Positions 19,798-30,589 are shown, counted from the stretch's first letter. The stretch is DNA of 64,000 nucleotides from Aquincola tertiaricarbonis (GCF_023573145.1 NZ_CP097636.1:2728001-2792000), one strand, 5' to 3'. The notes: a model not told the origin generated them from the sequence alone. Numbers and translations: made by a program.

Positions 19798-20397
19798 ATG
19801 TCCTGCCTTGCCGCCATGCGCCCCCTTCTCGCCGCCCTGCTGGCCACCGGCCTGCTGCTGACCGGCTGCGCCACGACGCAGCGCAGCCGCAACATCACCT
19901 ACGAAACCTTCCAGTCGGACGACACCCACGCCCGCCACTACGACGCCAGTGGTGCCCAGGCCTGCGAAGCCGCGCGCCGCGCGCTGCTGAGCCAGGGCTA
20001 CCTGGTGGGCCAGGCCAAGAACGACTACGTCAACGGCCGCAAGAATTTCCAGCCCGAGCGAGAGACCCACGTCGAGATCGACCTGCGCGTGACCTGCGCG
20101 CCCGAAGGCGACGACGGCAGCACCGCGGTGGTCTTCGTCACCGCGCTGCAGGACCGCTATGCGCTGAAGAAAAGCAGCACCTCGGCCAGCCTGGGCGTGG
20201 GCGCGCTGGGTTCGCTGTCGCTGCCCTTCTCGGCCAGCGACGACTCGCTGGTGAAGGTGGCCAGCCAGACGATCGCGGACGCCACCTTCTACGAACGCTT
20301 CTTCGCGCTGATCGACCGCTACCTGGATCGCACCGGCCCGCCGCCACCGCAGACGGCGGCCTCGGCCGCATCGGCGCCCGGGGCGGCCGCCAACTGA
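19798..20397 (+). CDS. DUF2242 family lipoprotein
   Basis: A 199-residue predicted lipoprotein (LLLTGC lipobox) of the DUF2242 family, recognisable from ACEAARRALLSQGYLVG, VNGRKNFQPE and VVFVTALQDRYALKKSSTSASLGVG. The function is unknown; the family is almost confined to beta- and gammaproteobacteria. The ATG at 19798 is chosen; in-frame ATGs at 19753 and 19816 are alternatives. It ends 14 bases before the M20 peptidase, so they are probably co-transcribed. Confidence 0.82.
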   Translation: MSCLAAMRPLLAALLATGLLLTGCATTQRSRNITYETFQSDDTHARHYDASGAQACEAARRALLSQGYLVGQAKNDYVNGRKNFQPERETHVEIDLRVTCAPEGDDGSTAVVFVTALQDRYALKKSSTSASLGVGALGSLSLPFSASDDSLVKVASQTIADATFYERFFALIDRYLDRTGPPPPQTAASAASAPGAAAN

Positions 20398-20411
20398 GCC
20401 GCCCGACCGCG

Positions 20412-21911
20412 ATGGCCCGGCGCCTGCTCACCGGCCTGAAGCTGCTGCTGCTGGGCCTGCTGGCCCTGGTGGCGGTGCTGGCCTTCAACACTTGGCGCCA
20501 GCCCTCGCGCCAGCTGGCCGTGCCGGCGCGACCCCCGGTGGCGGTGGACGCCGATGCGGTGGCGCGCAAGCTGTCCGAGGCGGTGCAGCTGCGCACCGTC
20601 TCCATCGACGGCCAGCCCGACGCGGCGGCGCCCGAGCTGCTGAAGCTGCATGCCTGGCTGCAGCAGCGCTTTCCGCAGGCCCATGCAGTGATGCAGCGCG
20701 AGTTGGCGGGCGGCTATAGCCTGCTCTACACCTGGCCCGGACGCGATGCGCAGGCTGCGCCGCTGATGCTGATGGCCCACCAGGACGTGGTGCCGATCGC
20801 GCCCAACACCGAAGCCGACTGGCAGCAGCCGCCCTTCAGCGGCGCGGTGCAGGGCGGCTTCGTCTGGGGCCGCGGCGCCTGGGACGACAAGGGCAACCTC
20901 GTGTCCATCATGGAAGCGGTGGAGATGCTGGCGCGCGCGGGCTTCCAGCCGCGGCGCACGGTGTACCTGGCCTTCGGCCACGACGAGGAAGTGGGCGGTG
21001 AACGCGGTGCGGCGCAGATCGCGGCGCTGCTGAAGTCGCGCGGGGTGAAGCTGGACTTCGTGGTGGACGAAGGCCTGCTGATCACCGAAGGCGTGCTCAA
21101 GGGCCTGGACGCGCCGCTGGCCCTGGTGGGCGTGGCCGAGAAGGGCTACGTGAACCTGGCGCTCAGCAGCCATGGCACGCCCGGCCATGCGTCGATGCCG
21201 CCACGCGAGACGGCCATCGGCTCGCTGGCCGTGGCGCTGGCCCGGCTGGAGGCGCAGCCGATGCCGGCCGGCATCCGCGGCGTGGCAGCGGACATGTTCG
21301 AACGCATCGCGCCCGAGATGTCGCTGCCGATGCGGGTGGTGCTGTCCAACCTGTGGCTGTTCGGGCCGCTGGTGCAACACCAGCTGGCGCAGGGCCCCAG
21401 CACCAACGCGATGCTGCGCAGCACCAGCGCACTCACCATGGTGGCCGGTGGCAACAAGGCCAACGTGCTGCCCGGCGAGGCCACGGCCAACGTCAACGTG
21501 CGGCTGCTGCCCGGCGACAGCGTGGCGGGCGCGGTGGCGCACGCCCGAAAGGCCATCGACAACCCGGCGGTGCAGGTGGCCGCCGCGCCCGGCCCGCAGG
21601 CCGAGCCCTCGCCCATCTCACCGGCCGATTCGGCCTCGTACCGGCTGATCGAGCGCACCGTGCGCGAGCTGTTCCCGGGCACGGTGGTGGCGCCCGGCCT
21701 GATGATCGGCGCCACCGATTCACGCCACCTGCTGGGCCTGGCCGAGCATGTCTACCGCTTCTCGCCGGTGCGGGCCCGCAGCGAAGACCTGCCGCGCTTC
21801 CACGGCACCAACGAGCGCATCGCCACCGCCAATCTGGCCGAGCTGGTGGCCTTCTACCACCGGCTGCTGCAGGCGGATGCGGAGGCGGCGGTGGCCGCCC
21901 CGCTCAAATAG
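20412..21911 (+). CDS. Membrane-anchored M20 family peptidase
   Basis: A 499-residue zinc peptidase with an N-terminal anchor helix (residues 8-25). Metal ligands are visible in LMAHQDVVP (His), GRGAWDDKGN (bridging Asp), FGHDEEVGGERG (Glu-Glu) and late FHGTNERI (His); a dimerisation domain lies in the middle (VALSSHGTPGHASMPP). It resembles the carboxypeptidase S / PM20D1 subgroup, which cleaves or forms N-acyl amino acids and small peptides. The substrate here is unknown. It ends 9 bases from the convergent pgm gene. Confidence 0.88.
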   Translation: MARRLLTGLKLLLLGLLALVAVLAFNTWRQPSRQLAVPARPPVAVDADAVARKLSEAVQLRTVSIDGQPDAAAPELLKLHAWLQQRFPQAHAVMQRELAGGYSLLYTWPGRDAQAAPLMLMAHQDVVPIAPNTEADWQQPPFSGAVQGGFVWGRGAWDDKGNLVSIMEAVEMLARAGFQPRRTVYLAFGHDEEVGGERGAAQIAALLKSRGVKLDFVVDEGLLITEGVLKGLDAPLALVGVAEKGYVNLALSSHGTPGHASMPPRETAIGSLAVALARLEAQPMPAGIRGVAADMFERIAPEMSLPMRVVLSNLWLFGPLVQHQLAQGPSTNAMLRSTSALTMVAGGNKANVLPGEATANVNVRLLPGDSVAGAVAHARKAIDNPAVQVAAAPGPQAEPSPISPADSASYRLIERTVRELFPGTVVAPGLMIGATDSRHLLGLAEHVYRFSPVRARSEDLPRFHGTNERIATANLAELVAFYHRLLQADAEAAVAAPLK

Positions 21912-21920
21912 CCTGATCCG

Positions 21921-23711
<1,791 letters not shown>

Positions 23712-23837
23712 TCAAGAGCAAACGGCACGCCCAGTCACACCGCGCTGCCAAGCCCGTGCGCCGGCACTGGCATGCCCCCAGGCTTAGGATGCAGGCCCCT
23801 CCCCTGCCGCACGGTCCCCACCGCCGCCCGCCCCTCG

Positions 23838-25244
23838 ATGCCCGTTCAGGATGGATTGCCCACCCCCGCCCGCACCCATGCGATGGCGGCCATCGTGCTG
23901 GGGCTGGTGCTGGCGGTGCTGGACGGCACCATCGTCAACCTGGCGCTGCCGGGCATCGCCCGCGACCTGAACGCCAGCGCGGCGCAGGCGGTGTGGGTGG
24001 TCAACGGCTACCAGCTGGCCACGCTGGCGCTGCTGCTGCCGCTGGCCACGCTGGGCGACCGCATCGGCTACCGGCGGGTGTACTTCGGCGGCGTGGCGCT
24101 GTTCACCCTGGCTTCGCTGGCCTGCCTGTTGTCGGGCAGCCTCTGGTCGCTGGCGCTGTCACGGGTGGTGCAGGGCGTGGGCGCCGCCGGCATCATGAGC
24201 GTCAACACCGCGCTGGTGCGGCTGATCTACCCGCGCGCGCTGCTCGGGCGTGGCGTGGCCATCAACTCGCTCACCGTGGCCGGTGCCTCGGTGGCCGGGC
24301 CCACGGTGGCGGCGGCCATCCTGTCGGTGGCGCCCTGGCCGGCGCTCTTCGTGCTCAACCTGCCGCTGGGGCTGCTGGTCATCGCGCTGGGCTACCGGGT
24401 GCTGCCGCACAACCCCGCGGCCACGCCAGAGCATCCGGTGCCGGCGGCGCCTGCGCTGCTGGACGTGCTGCTCAACATCGCGATGTTCAGCCTCGTGTTC
24501 CTGGGCGCCGACCTGCTGGGCGCCCGCCACGGCGCTGACGGCAGCAGCGCCGCCAGCGGCCTGGCGCTGCTCGGCGGCGGCTTGCTGGTGGCGGCGCTGT
24601 ACCTGCGGCGGCAGTGGTTCCAGCCGGCGCCGCTGATGCCCATCGACCTGCTGCGCATACCGATCTTCCGGCTGTCGATCGGCACCTCGGTGTGCGCCTT
24701 CGCGGGGCAGATGCTGGCCTTCATCGCGCTGCCCTTCCTGCTGCTCGACGGCCTGGGCCGCAGCCACCTGGTGGCCGGGCTGCTGATCACCGCCTGGCCG
24801 CTGGCCATCGTGGTGGTGGCGCCGATCGCGGGGCGGCTGATCGGCCGCTACCACAACGGGCTGCTGGGCGGCATCGGCCTGGGCGTGATGTCGCTGGGGC
24901 TGCTGCTGCTGGCGCTGCTGCCGGCGCATCCGTCCGACGCCGACATCGTCTGGCGCATGCTGCTGTGCGGCGCGGGCTTCGGGCTGTTCCAGTCGCCCAA
25001 CAACCACACCATTGTCACCGCGGCACCGCCGCGGCGCTCGGGCGCGGCCAGCGGCATGCTGGGCACCGCCCGCCTGACTGGTCAGACGCTGGGCGCGGTG
25101 CTGCTGGCGGGCATCTTCAGCGTGTTCGGCAGCCAGGACGGCCGCGGCGCCCTCGTCGCGCTGGGGCTGGCGGCCACCTTCGCCGGCGTGGCCGGCCTGC
25201 TGAGCCTCTTGCGGGTGCGGCACACGGTGGCCGCCACCGCTTGA
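23838..25244 (+). CDS. MFS drug transporter, DHA2 (EmrB/QacA) type
   Basis: A 468-residue transporter with about 14 hydrophobic segments. Helix 1 carries the DHA2-type motif LAVLDGTIVNLALPGIARDL, the loop after helix 2 reads LATLGDRIGYRRVYF, and helix 5 has the antiporter-like stretch GASVAGPTVAAAIL. The family exports drugs and other organic compounds by proton antiport. The ATG at 23838 leaves 15 residues before helix 1; an ATG 66 bases upstream is in frame but gives an unlikely N-terminus. No EmrA-like adaptor is adjacent. It is convergent with the receiver gene. Confidence 0.88.
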   Translation: MPVQDGLPTPARTHAMAAIVLGLVLAVLDGTIVNLALPGIARDLNASAAQAVWVVNGYQLATLALLLPLATLGDRIGYRRVYFGGVALFTLASLACLLSGSLWSLALSRVVQGVGAAGIMSVNTALVRLIYPRALLGRGVAINSLTVAGASVAGPTVAAAILSVAPWPALFVLNLPLGLLVIALGYRVLPHNPAATPEHPVPAAPALLDVLLNIAMFSLVFLGADLLGARHGADGSSAASGLALLGGGLLVAALYLRRQWFQPAPLMPIDLLRIPIFRLSIGTSVCAFAGQMLAFIALPFLLLDGLGRSHLVAGLLITAWPLAIVVVAPIAGRLIGRYHNGLLGGIGLGVMSLGLLLLALLPAHPSDADIVWRMLLCGAGFGLFQSPNNHTIVTAAPPRRSGAASGMLGTARLTGQTLGAVLLAGIFSVFGSQDGRGALVALGLAATFAGVAGLLSLLRVRHTVAATA

Positions 25245-25253
25245 AGCGTGGAG

Positions 25254-25988
25254 TTACGCCGCGGGCGTCGCCTGGCGCACGCGCAGGCCGGCCAGGGCTT
25301 CCACCCGGCGCAGCAGCTCGCGGTCGTTCCAGGGCTTGCGGAAGATGCCGTACAGGCCCTGGCACTCGCGCACATGGGCCTGCAGCTCGTCATGGCCGGT
25401 GATGGCGAGGATGGGCAGGTCCTCGGTCTCCTGGCTGCCCTGCACGTGGGCGATCAGCTCCACGCCGCCCATGTTGGGCATCTCCAGGTCGGTGATCAGC
25501 ACCGAGAAGAAGTCGCGGGGCAGCGCCGCCAGCGCCTCGTGGCCGTCGTTGGCCAGCACCACACGGTAGCCGGCACCCTCCAGCAGCTTGCGCAGCTTGG
25601 CGCGCACCACGGCGGAATCGTCCACCACCAGCAGCGCGGGCGGCGTGGCGGGTTCGCCGCCAGCGGGCTGGCCAGGCGGCGGCAGCGGCTCGCCGGTGGC
25701 CGCGGCGGCCACGACGGCGGTGGTGGCGGCGGCCGAAGCGGCGGCATCGGCAATCGCCTGGCGGGCGGCGGAATGGGCTTCCGCCACCGGCTCGACGGCG
25801 CGCAGGGGACGCACCGAATCGGTGCGGGGGGCCTCGTCGAGAGACGTCAAACGGCCTTCACCCCGGCGGCCGACCAGCAACAGCACCACGAACAGCGCCC
25901 CGGCGATCAGGGTCGGCACCAGGTAGGGCCCAAACGCCTCCCAGGTTTGAGACCAGAACAAGTCGGGCGTTGGCAGGCTCAGGTTCAT
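25254..25988 (-). CDS. Membrane-anchored response-regulator receiver protein
   Basis: A 244-residue protein with one N-terminal transmembrane helix (about residues 18-38, LVPTLIAGALFVVLLLVG), an Ala/Pro-rich linker of about 80 residues, and a C-terminal CheY-like receiver (LLVVDDSAVVRAKLRKLLE, phospho-acceptor Asp167 in LITDLEMPNMGG, switch Lys in IFRKPWNDRELL). There is no output domain. Anchoring a lone receiver in the membrane is unusual; it may act by phosphate-dependent protein contact or as a phosphate sink. No kinase gene is adjacent. The start is chosen at the Met before the helix; upstream in-frame Mets exist. Confidence 0.75.
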   Translation of the reverse strand: MNLSLPTPDLFWSQTWEAFGPYLVPTLIAGALFVVLLLVGRRGEGRLTSLDEAPRTDSVRPLRAVEPVAEAHSAARQAIADAAASAAATTAVVAAAATGEPLPPPGQPAGGEPATPPALLVVDDSAVVRAKLRKLLEGAGYRVVLANDGHEALAALPRDFFSVLITDLEMPNMGGVELIAHVQGSQETEDLPILAITGHDELQAHVRECQGLYGIFRKPWNDRELLRRVEALAGLRVRQATPAA

Positions 25989-26152
25989 CACGACATCCCA
26001 ATGGCAATCGGCAAGCATGAACATCGACCCCGCCAGCGTGGTCTTGAGGACGGCATGCGGTGCCGGCGGCCATCCCCCCAAGGTCGGGATGGCGCCCCCC
26101 GGTTGAATGCCCTTCAATCGCGGGTCCGCCCTGCCGTCACCCTTTCCGGAAC

Positions 26153-27106
26153 GTGAAGCACACCGCCCCCTTCCTGCTGCGCTGCCTGGCTGCCGCCACC
26201 CTGCTGGGCGCGGCGACCTGGGCGCAGGCCGTGTTGGCCGAGCCCGCACCGGCCGCCGGCAGCGAGGCGGAGATGGTCAGCATGCTGCGCAGCGACGCGC
26301 AGCGCTACGAAACCGGCAGTGGCACGTCGCGCGACCCTGCCTTTGCGGCCGTGCTGTACTGCCGCGCCGCCAAGCTGGGCGATGCCGAATCGCAATACCA
26401 CCTGGGCTGGATGTATGCCAACGGCCGCGGCGTCGAGCGCCAAGACGGCTGGGCCGCCTGGTTCTTCGAGGCGGCGGCCGCACAGGGCATTCCGCAGGCG
26501 CCCAACATGCTGCGGCTGCTGGGCGGCGTGGCCGCGGTGCAGCCCGATTGTCTGAAGGACCCGGTGGCGCCTGCGCCCGATCCGGTGGCGGTGGCCGCCG
26601 CCGAAGCCGCAGCCGCCTCGGCCGCCGCGATGGAAAAGCTCAAGGCCACGTCGCCCAAGCCCATCGTCGAGATGGTGATGAAGATGGCGCCCGAGTACGA
26701 CGTCAACCCCGGCCTGGCGCTGGCCATCATCAAGGCCGAATCCAACTTCGACGCGCAGGCCCTGTCGCCCAAGAACGCGATGGGCCTGATGCAGCTGATC
26801 CCCGAGACGGCGGAGCGCTTTCGCGTCAAGAACGCGTTCGACCCCAAGCAGAACATCCGCGGCGGCCTAGCCTACCTGCGCTGGCTGCTGGCCTATTTCG
26901 AGGGCGACGTGAGCCTGGTGGCCGCCGCCTACAACGCCGGTGAAGGCACCGTGGAGCGCTACCAGGGCGTGCCGCCCTACAGCGAGACCCGCGCCTACGT
27001 GAAGCGTGTGCTGGGCTTCGTCGGCGCGCTGGCGCATCCGTTCGACGCACGGGTCACGCAGCCCTCGCCGCGTCTGCAGAAGACGCGCACCGCCTCGCAG
27101 CCCTGA
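26153..27106 (+). CDS. Lytic transglycosylase with Sel1-like repeats
   Basis: A 317-residue exported protein. A GTG start at 26153 places a signal peptide at residues 1-29 (ending AVLA). Sel1-like repeats follow (LYCRAAKLGDAESQYHLGWMYANGRGV), then an Ala-rich linker and a C-terminal SLT domain (IIKAESNFDAQALSPKNAMGLMQLIPETA, catalytic Glu in KAES, and AAYNAGEGTVERYQGVPPYSET). Such enzymes cleave peptidoglycan between MurNAc and GlcNAc to make anhydro-muropeptides. The Sel1 part suggests partner binding. The start is uncertain, because ATGs exist further upstream. Confidence 0.85.
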   Translation: MKHTAPFLLRCLAAATLLGAATWAQAVLAEPAPAAGSEAEMVSMLRSDAQRYETGSGTSRDPAFAAVLYCRAAKLGDAESQYHLGWMYANGRGVERQDGWAAWFFEAAAAQGIPQAPNMLRLLGGVAAVQPDCLKDPVAPAPDPVAVAAAEAAAASAAAMEKLKATSPKPIVEMVMKMAPEYDVNPGLALAIIKAESNFDAQALSPKNAMGLMQLIPETAERFRVKNAFDPKQNIRGGLAYLRWLLAYFEGDVSLVAAAYNAGEGTVERYQGVPPYSETRAYVKRVLGFVGALAHPFDARVTQPSPRLQKTRTASQP

Positions 27107-27126
27107 GCGGCTGTCGCGGACCATAA

Positions 27127-27144
27127 GCGCACCTAATGGTGCGC
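27127..27144. promoter_or_regulatory. Inverted repeat upstream of the amino-acid-binding protein gene
   Basis: GCGCACC, loop TAAT, GGTGCGC. It lies 91 bases upstream of the binding-protein ATG. It recalls NtrC half-sites (GCACC/GGTGC), but the spacer is one base shorter than the usual NtrC site. It may be an operator or the tail hairpin of the transglycosylase transcript. Confidence 0.35.
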
Positions 27145-27234
27145 GGGCAATTCACGATGCCGCAGGTGCATCGGGCTCCCTAGCATGGGGGCTCGTTGTT
27201 CACCTGCCTCGCCGGCACCGAAAGGATTTCCCGC

Positions 27235-28131
27235 ATGCGCACCTCGCACCGACTGGCCTTTGCCTTCGCCACCACCGCCGCGCTGTGCGGCATGGCCGGC
27301 GCGCAGACGCCGCCCACGCTCGACAAGATCAAGGCCAGCGGCACGATGACCGTGGCCTACCGCGAGTCGTCGATCCCGTTCTCGTACCTGGGCGGCGACA
27401 CACAGCCGGTGGGCTTCGGCTGGGAAATCTGCCAGCGCGTGGTGGCCGAGGTGAAGAAGGCCACCGGCCGCGCCGACCTGAAGGTGAACCACCAGGCCGT
27501 GACCTCGCAGAACCGCATCCCGCTGCTGGCCAACGGCACCATCGACATCGAGTGCGGCTCCACCACCAACAACAGCGACCGCGCCAAGCAGGTGTCGTTC
27601 GCGATCAACTACTTCTACACCGGCACCCGCTTCCTGGTGAAGGCCGACTCGGGCATCAAGTCCATCGCCGACCTGAAGGGCAAGAAAGTGGTGTCCACCA
27701 CCGGCACCACCAACTACCAGTTGCTGCGCAAGCTCAACACCGAGCAGAACCTGGGCTTCGAGCTGCTGGCCGCCAAGGACCACGCCGAATCGGCGCTGAT
27801 GGTGCAGAGCGGCCGCGCCGATGCCTTCGGCATGGACGACATCCTGCTGTACGGCCTGCGCGCCGGTGCGCAGAACCCGGCCGAGCTGGCCGTGGTGGGC
27901 GATGCGCTGCAGGTGGAGCCCTACGCCATCATGGTGCGCAAGGACGACGCGGCCTTCAAGAAGCTGGTCGACGACACCCTGGCCGGCCTGATGAAGAGCG
28001 GCGAGTTCGAGACGCTGTACAAGAAGTGGTTCCAATCGGCCATTCCGCCCAAGGGCATCAACCTGGCGGCGCCGATGAGCAAGGAGCTGGCCGACAACCT
28101 GAAGAACCTGTCGGACAAGCCGGCGCTGTAA
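27235..28131 (+). CDS. Periplasmic amino-acid-binding protein, GltI-like
   Basis: A 298-residue ABC-type solute receptor of the polar amino acid family. The signal peptide ends in GAQTPP (about residue 22); the mature protein starts with the family pattern LDKIKASGTMTVAYRESSIPFSYL and has CGSTTNNSDRAKQVSFA, as in glutamate/aspartate receptors. A good AAAGGA ribosome site lies 9 bases before the ATG. No permease or ATPase gene follows; instead a racemase and an amino-acid dehydrogenase do, so the ligand is likely an acidic or D-amino acid and the transporter must be shared or lie elsewhere. Confidence 0.88.
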   Translation: MRTSHRLAFAFATTAALCGMAGAQTPPTLDKIKASGTMTVAYRESSIPFSYLGGDTQPVGFGWEICQRVVAEVKKATGRADLKVNHQAVTSQNRIPLLANGTIDIECGSTTNNSDRAKQVSFAINYFYTGTRFLVKADSGIKSIADLKGKKVVSTTGTTNYQLLRKLNTEQNLGFELLAAKDHAESALMVQSGRADAFGMDDILLYGLRAGAQNPAELAVVGDALQVEPYAIMVRKDDAAFKKLVDDTLAGLMKSGEFETLYKKWFQSAIPPKGINLAAPMSKELADNLKNLSDKPAL

Positions 28132-28149
28132 GTGAAAGTCGAGCGGGCG

Positions 28150-28875
28150 ATGAGCGAAGGCCTGGGCGTGGTCGGGGTGCTGGGCGGCATGGGTCCGCTG
28201 GCCACCATCGACTTCATGCGCAAGATGATCGAGGCCACGCCGGCCGCTTCCGACCAGGAGCATGTGCCGGTGGTGGTGAGCTCCATCCCGCAGGTGGCCG
28301 ACCGCACCGCCGCCTTCCGCGGCGAGGGTGATTCGCCGCTGGCCGCCATGGTGGCCAGCGGCCGCCGCCTGGTGGACGCAGGCGCCGGCCTCGTCGTCAT
28401 GCCCTGCAACACCGCCCACCTGTGGTGGGACGCGCTGGCGCCCGCCCTGGGCCTGCCGATGCTGCACCTGGTGGACGCGGCGCTGGCCGAAGGCGTGGAG
28501 CGCTTCGGCGCCGGCGCCCGGCTGGGCCTGCTGGCCACCGATGCGACCATCGCCTCGGGCCTGTACCCCAACCGCACGCCGGCGGGCAGCGGCCTGCAGT
28601 GGCTGTTGCCCACCGCGGCGGAAATGCTGCAGGGCGTGATGCCCGGCATCGCCGCCGTCAAGGCCGGCGACCTGACGGCCGCGCGCGGCCTGCTGCTGCC
28701 AGTGGCCGAGGCGCTGGCCCGGCGTGGTGCCCAGGCCCTGGTGCTGGGCTGCACCGAGATCCCGCTGGTGATAACCGCCGCCGGTGCGCCGCTGCCGGTG
28801 ATCGACGCGACGCAAGCGCTGGCGCGCCGCGCCGTGGCCTGGTCGCTGGCGCAACGCAGCGCCGTGCCCGCCTGA
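28150..28875 (+). CDS. Aspartate/glutamate racemase family protein
   Basis: A 241-residue cofactor-independent racemase. It has the family opening VGVLGGMGPLATIDFM and the two catalytic cysteines, Cys86 in VMPCNTAH and Cys201 in LGCTEIPLV. The nearest group is aspartate racemase (RacD/RacX-like) rather than MurI. It converts L- and D-forms of aspartate or a related amino acid. It starts 18 bases after the binding protein stop; a GTG directly after that stop is an alternative start. Position between a receptor and a DadA-like enzyme points to catabolism rather than wall synthesis. Confidence 0.85.
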   Translation: MSEGLGVVGVLGGMGPLATIDFMRKMIEATPAASDQEHVPVVVSSIPQVADRTAAFRGEGDSPLAAMVASGRRLVDAGAGLVVMPCNTAHLWWDALAPALGLPMLHLVDAALAEGVERFGAGARLGLLATDATIASGLYPNRTPAGSGLQWLLPTAAEMLQGVMPGIAAVKAGDLTAARGLLLPVAEALARRGAQALVLGCTEIPLVITAAGAPLPVIDATQALARRAVAWSLAQRSAVPA

Positions 28876-28885
28876 GGAGCCCTTG

Positions 28886-30196
28886 ATGAAAACCCACACC
28901 GCCCCGGCGGGGCAGCGCCATGCCTGCGTGATCGGCGCCGGCATCGTCGGCGCCGCCACCGCGCAGGCACTGGCCGAACGCGGCTGGCGCGTCACGCTGG
29001 TGGATGCGCAGCCGCAAGCCGGCCGCGGCGAAAGCCTGGGCAACGGCGCCCAGCTGAGCTACAGCTACGTGGAACCACTGGCCACGCCCGATGCGTTGAA
29101 GAACCTGCCCAAGTGGCTGTTGTCGCCCACCAGCCCGCTGCGCTGGCGGCCGCAGCCGCGCCTGGGCCATGCGCGCTGGTTGAGCGAGTTCATCGCCGCC
29201 TGCCAGTGGCCCACGGTGCGCCGCACCAGCGAGCAACTGCTGGCGCTGGCCGCCGAAAGCCGGCACACCTTGCACCGCTGGCTGGCCGCGCAGCCCGGCC
29301 GGGCCGAAGCCACCCGCCACACCCGGCCGGGCAAGCTGGTGATCTACCGCAAGCCCGAGGCGCTGGCCGGCGTGCAGCGGCAGATCGACTGGCAGCGCGC
29401 CTGGGGCTGCGAGCAGGCCATCGTCGGCGCTGACGAGGTGAAGCGGCTGGAACCCGCGCTGGCCGCCACCGGTGGCGGGCCCATCGCCTTCGGGGTGTGG
29501 ACCGCAAGCGAAGAGGTGATCGACGCCGCCCGCCTGGCGGTGCTGCTGGCCGAGAGCAGCGGCGCCACGCTGCGTCTGGGTCAGAGGGTGACGGCGCTGC
29601 AGCGGGACGCCGCCGGGCGCGTGGTGGCCTGCCTGCTGGCACCTGCCGATGCCGCCGCCGGCCAGGCCGCCGAACGGCTGGAGGCCGATGCCTTCGTGCT
29701 GGCCGCCGGGCCGGCCACGCTGCAGCTGCTGCGCCCGCTGGGCGGCCGGCCGCCGATCGAGCCGATCAAGGGCTACAGCGTCTCGCTGCCCATCGTGGAC
29801 GACGGCGCGGCGCCGCGCGTCAGCATCACCGACAACGGCCGCAAGCTGGTGCATGCACGCCTCGGTGACCGGCTGCGCGTGGCCGGCTTCGCCGAGCTGA
29901 TCGGCATGAACCGTGAGCTGCCACCCCGCCGCATCGAGGCGCTGTGCCAGGCAGTGCGCGAGACCTTTCCCGGCGCCTGCCGCTTTGACGACGTGCAACC
30001 CTGGACCGGCCTGCGCCCCGCCACCCCCAGCGGCCGCCCGCAGGTGGGCCCCACCCGCTGGCCCGGCCTGTGGCTGAACGCCGGCCACGGCGCGCTGGGC
30101 CTGACGCTCGCCTGCGGCAGTGCCAGCCTGCTGGCCGATTTGATGGCCGGCGAGACGCCGCCACTGAATCCTGAACCCTTTCGCGTGACGGCCTGA
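28886..30196 (+). CDS. dadA: D-amino acid dehydrogenase, DadA-like FAD oxidoreductase
   Basis: A 436-residue FAD enzyme of the DAO fold. The Rossmann motif is VIGAGIVGAATAQALAERGW, followed by GNGAQLSYSYVEPL (typical of DadA), KGYSVSLPI and the C-terminal FAD motif GLRPATPSGRPQVGPT with NAGHGALGLTLACGSA. DadA oxidises D-amino acids to 2-oxo acids and ammonia and passes electrons to the quinone pool. GAGGAG precedes the ATG by 6 bases. With the upstream receptor and racemase it forms a predicted route to take up and oxidise amino acids through their D-form. The substrate may differ from D-alanine. Confidence 0.88.
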   Translation: MKTHTAPAGQRHACVIGAGIVGAATAQALAERGWRVTLVDAQPQAGRGESLGNGAQLSYSYVEPLATPDALKNLPKWLLSPTSPLRWRPQPRLGHARWLSEFIAACQWPTVRRTSEQLLALAAESRHTLHRWLAAQPGRAEATRHTRPGKLVIYRKPEALAGVQRQIDWQRAWGCEQAIVGADEVKRLEPALAATGGGPIAFGVWTASEEVIDAARLAVLLAESSGATLRLGQRVTALQRDAAGRVVACLLAPADAAAGQAAERLEADAFVLAAGPATLQLLRPLGGRPPIEPIKGYSVSLPIVDDGAAPRVSITDNGRKLVHARLGDRLRVAGFAELIGMNRELPPRRIEALCQAVRETFPGACRFDDVQPWTGLRPATPSGRPQVGPTRWPGLWLNAGHGALGLTLACGSASLLADLMAGETPPLNPEPFRVTA

Positions 30197-30270
30197 GACG
30201 GCCGAGCAGCGCAGGCAGCGCCCCGCTTTTCAGCCCGCTACGCCGCCGCGGGGGCGCCGATGATGCGGCC

Positions 30271-30588
30271 ATGCCCCGTGTCCTCCTGCTGCGCAGCGAT
30301 GCGCCCGCCAAGCCCTCGCCCGGCCAGCCGTGCAACGGCTGCGGCGTGTGCTGCGCGGCCGAACCCTGCCCGGCCGGCATGCTGGTAAGCCGGCGCCGCA
30401 CCGGCCGCTGCCGCGCGCTGCGCTGGGCTGGCGAGCGTTACCGCTGCGGCCTGGTGACCGAACCGGCGCGCCACCTGCCCCGGGCACTGCGCTGGCTGGC
30501 GCCGGTGCTGCGCCGCCTGGCGCTGCGCTGGATCTCGGCCGGCAGCGGCTGCGACAGTCTGGCGGTGGTGGAGCCGGGCAACGGCTGA
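30271..30588 (+). CDS. Small cysteine-cluster protein (YkgJ-like)
   Basis: A 105-residue protein with a cysteine cluster near the N-terminus (CNGCGVCCAAEPCPAG, then Cys in GRCRAL and YRCGL), resembling the YkgJ-type Zn/Fe cluster family found widely in proteobacteria. The C-terminal half is Arg/Leu-rich and may touch membrane or nucleic acid. The function is unknown. It starts 74 bases after dadA on the same strand and is convergent with the LysR gene. Confidence 0.65.
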   Translation: MPRVLLLRSDAPAKPSPGQPCNGCGVCCAAEPCPAGMLVSRRRTGRCRALRWAGERYRCGLVTEPARHLPRALRWLAPVLRRLALRWISAGSGCDSLAVVEPGNG

Positions 30589-30589
30589 C

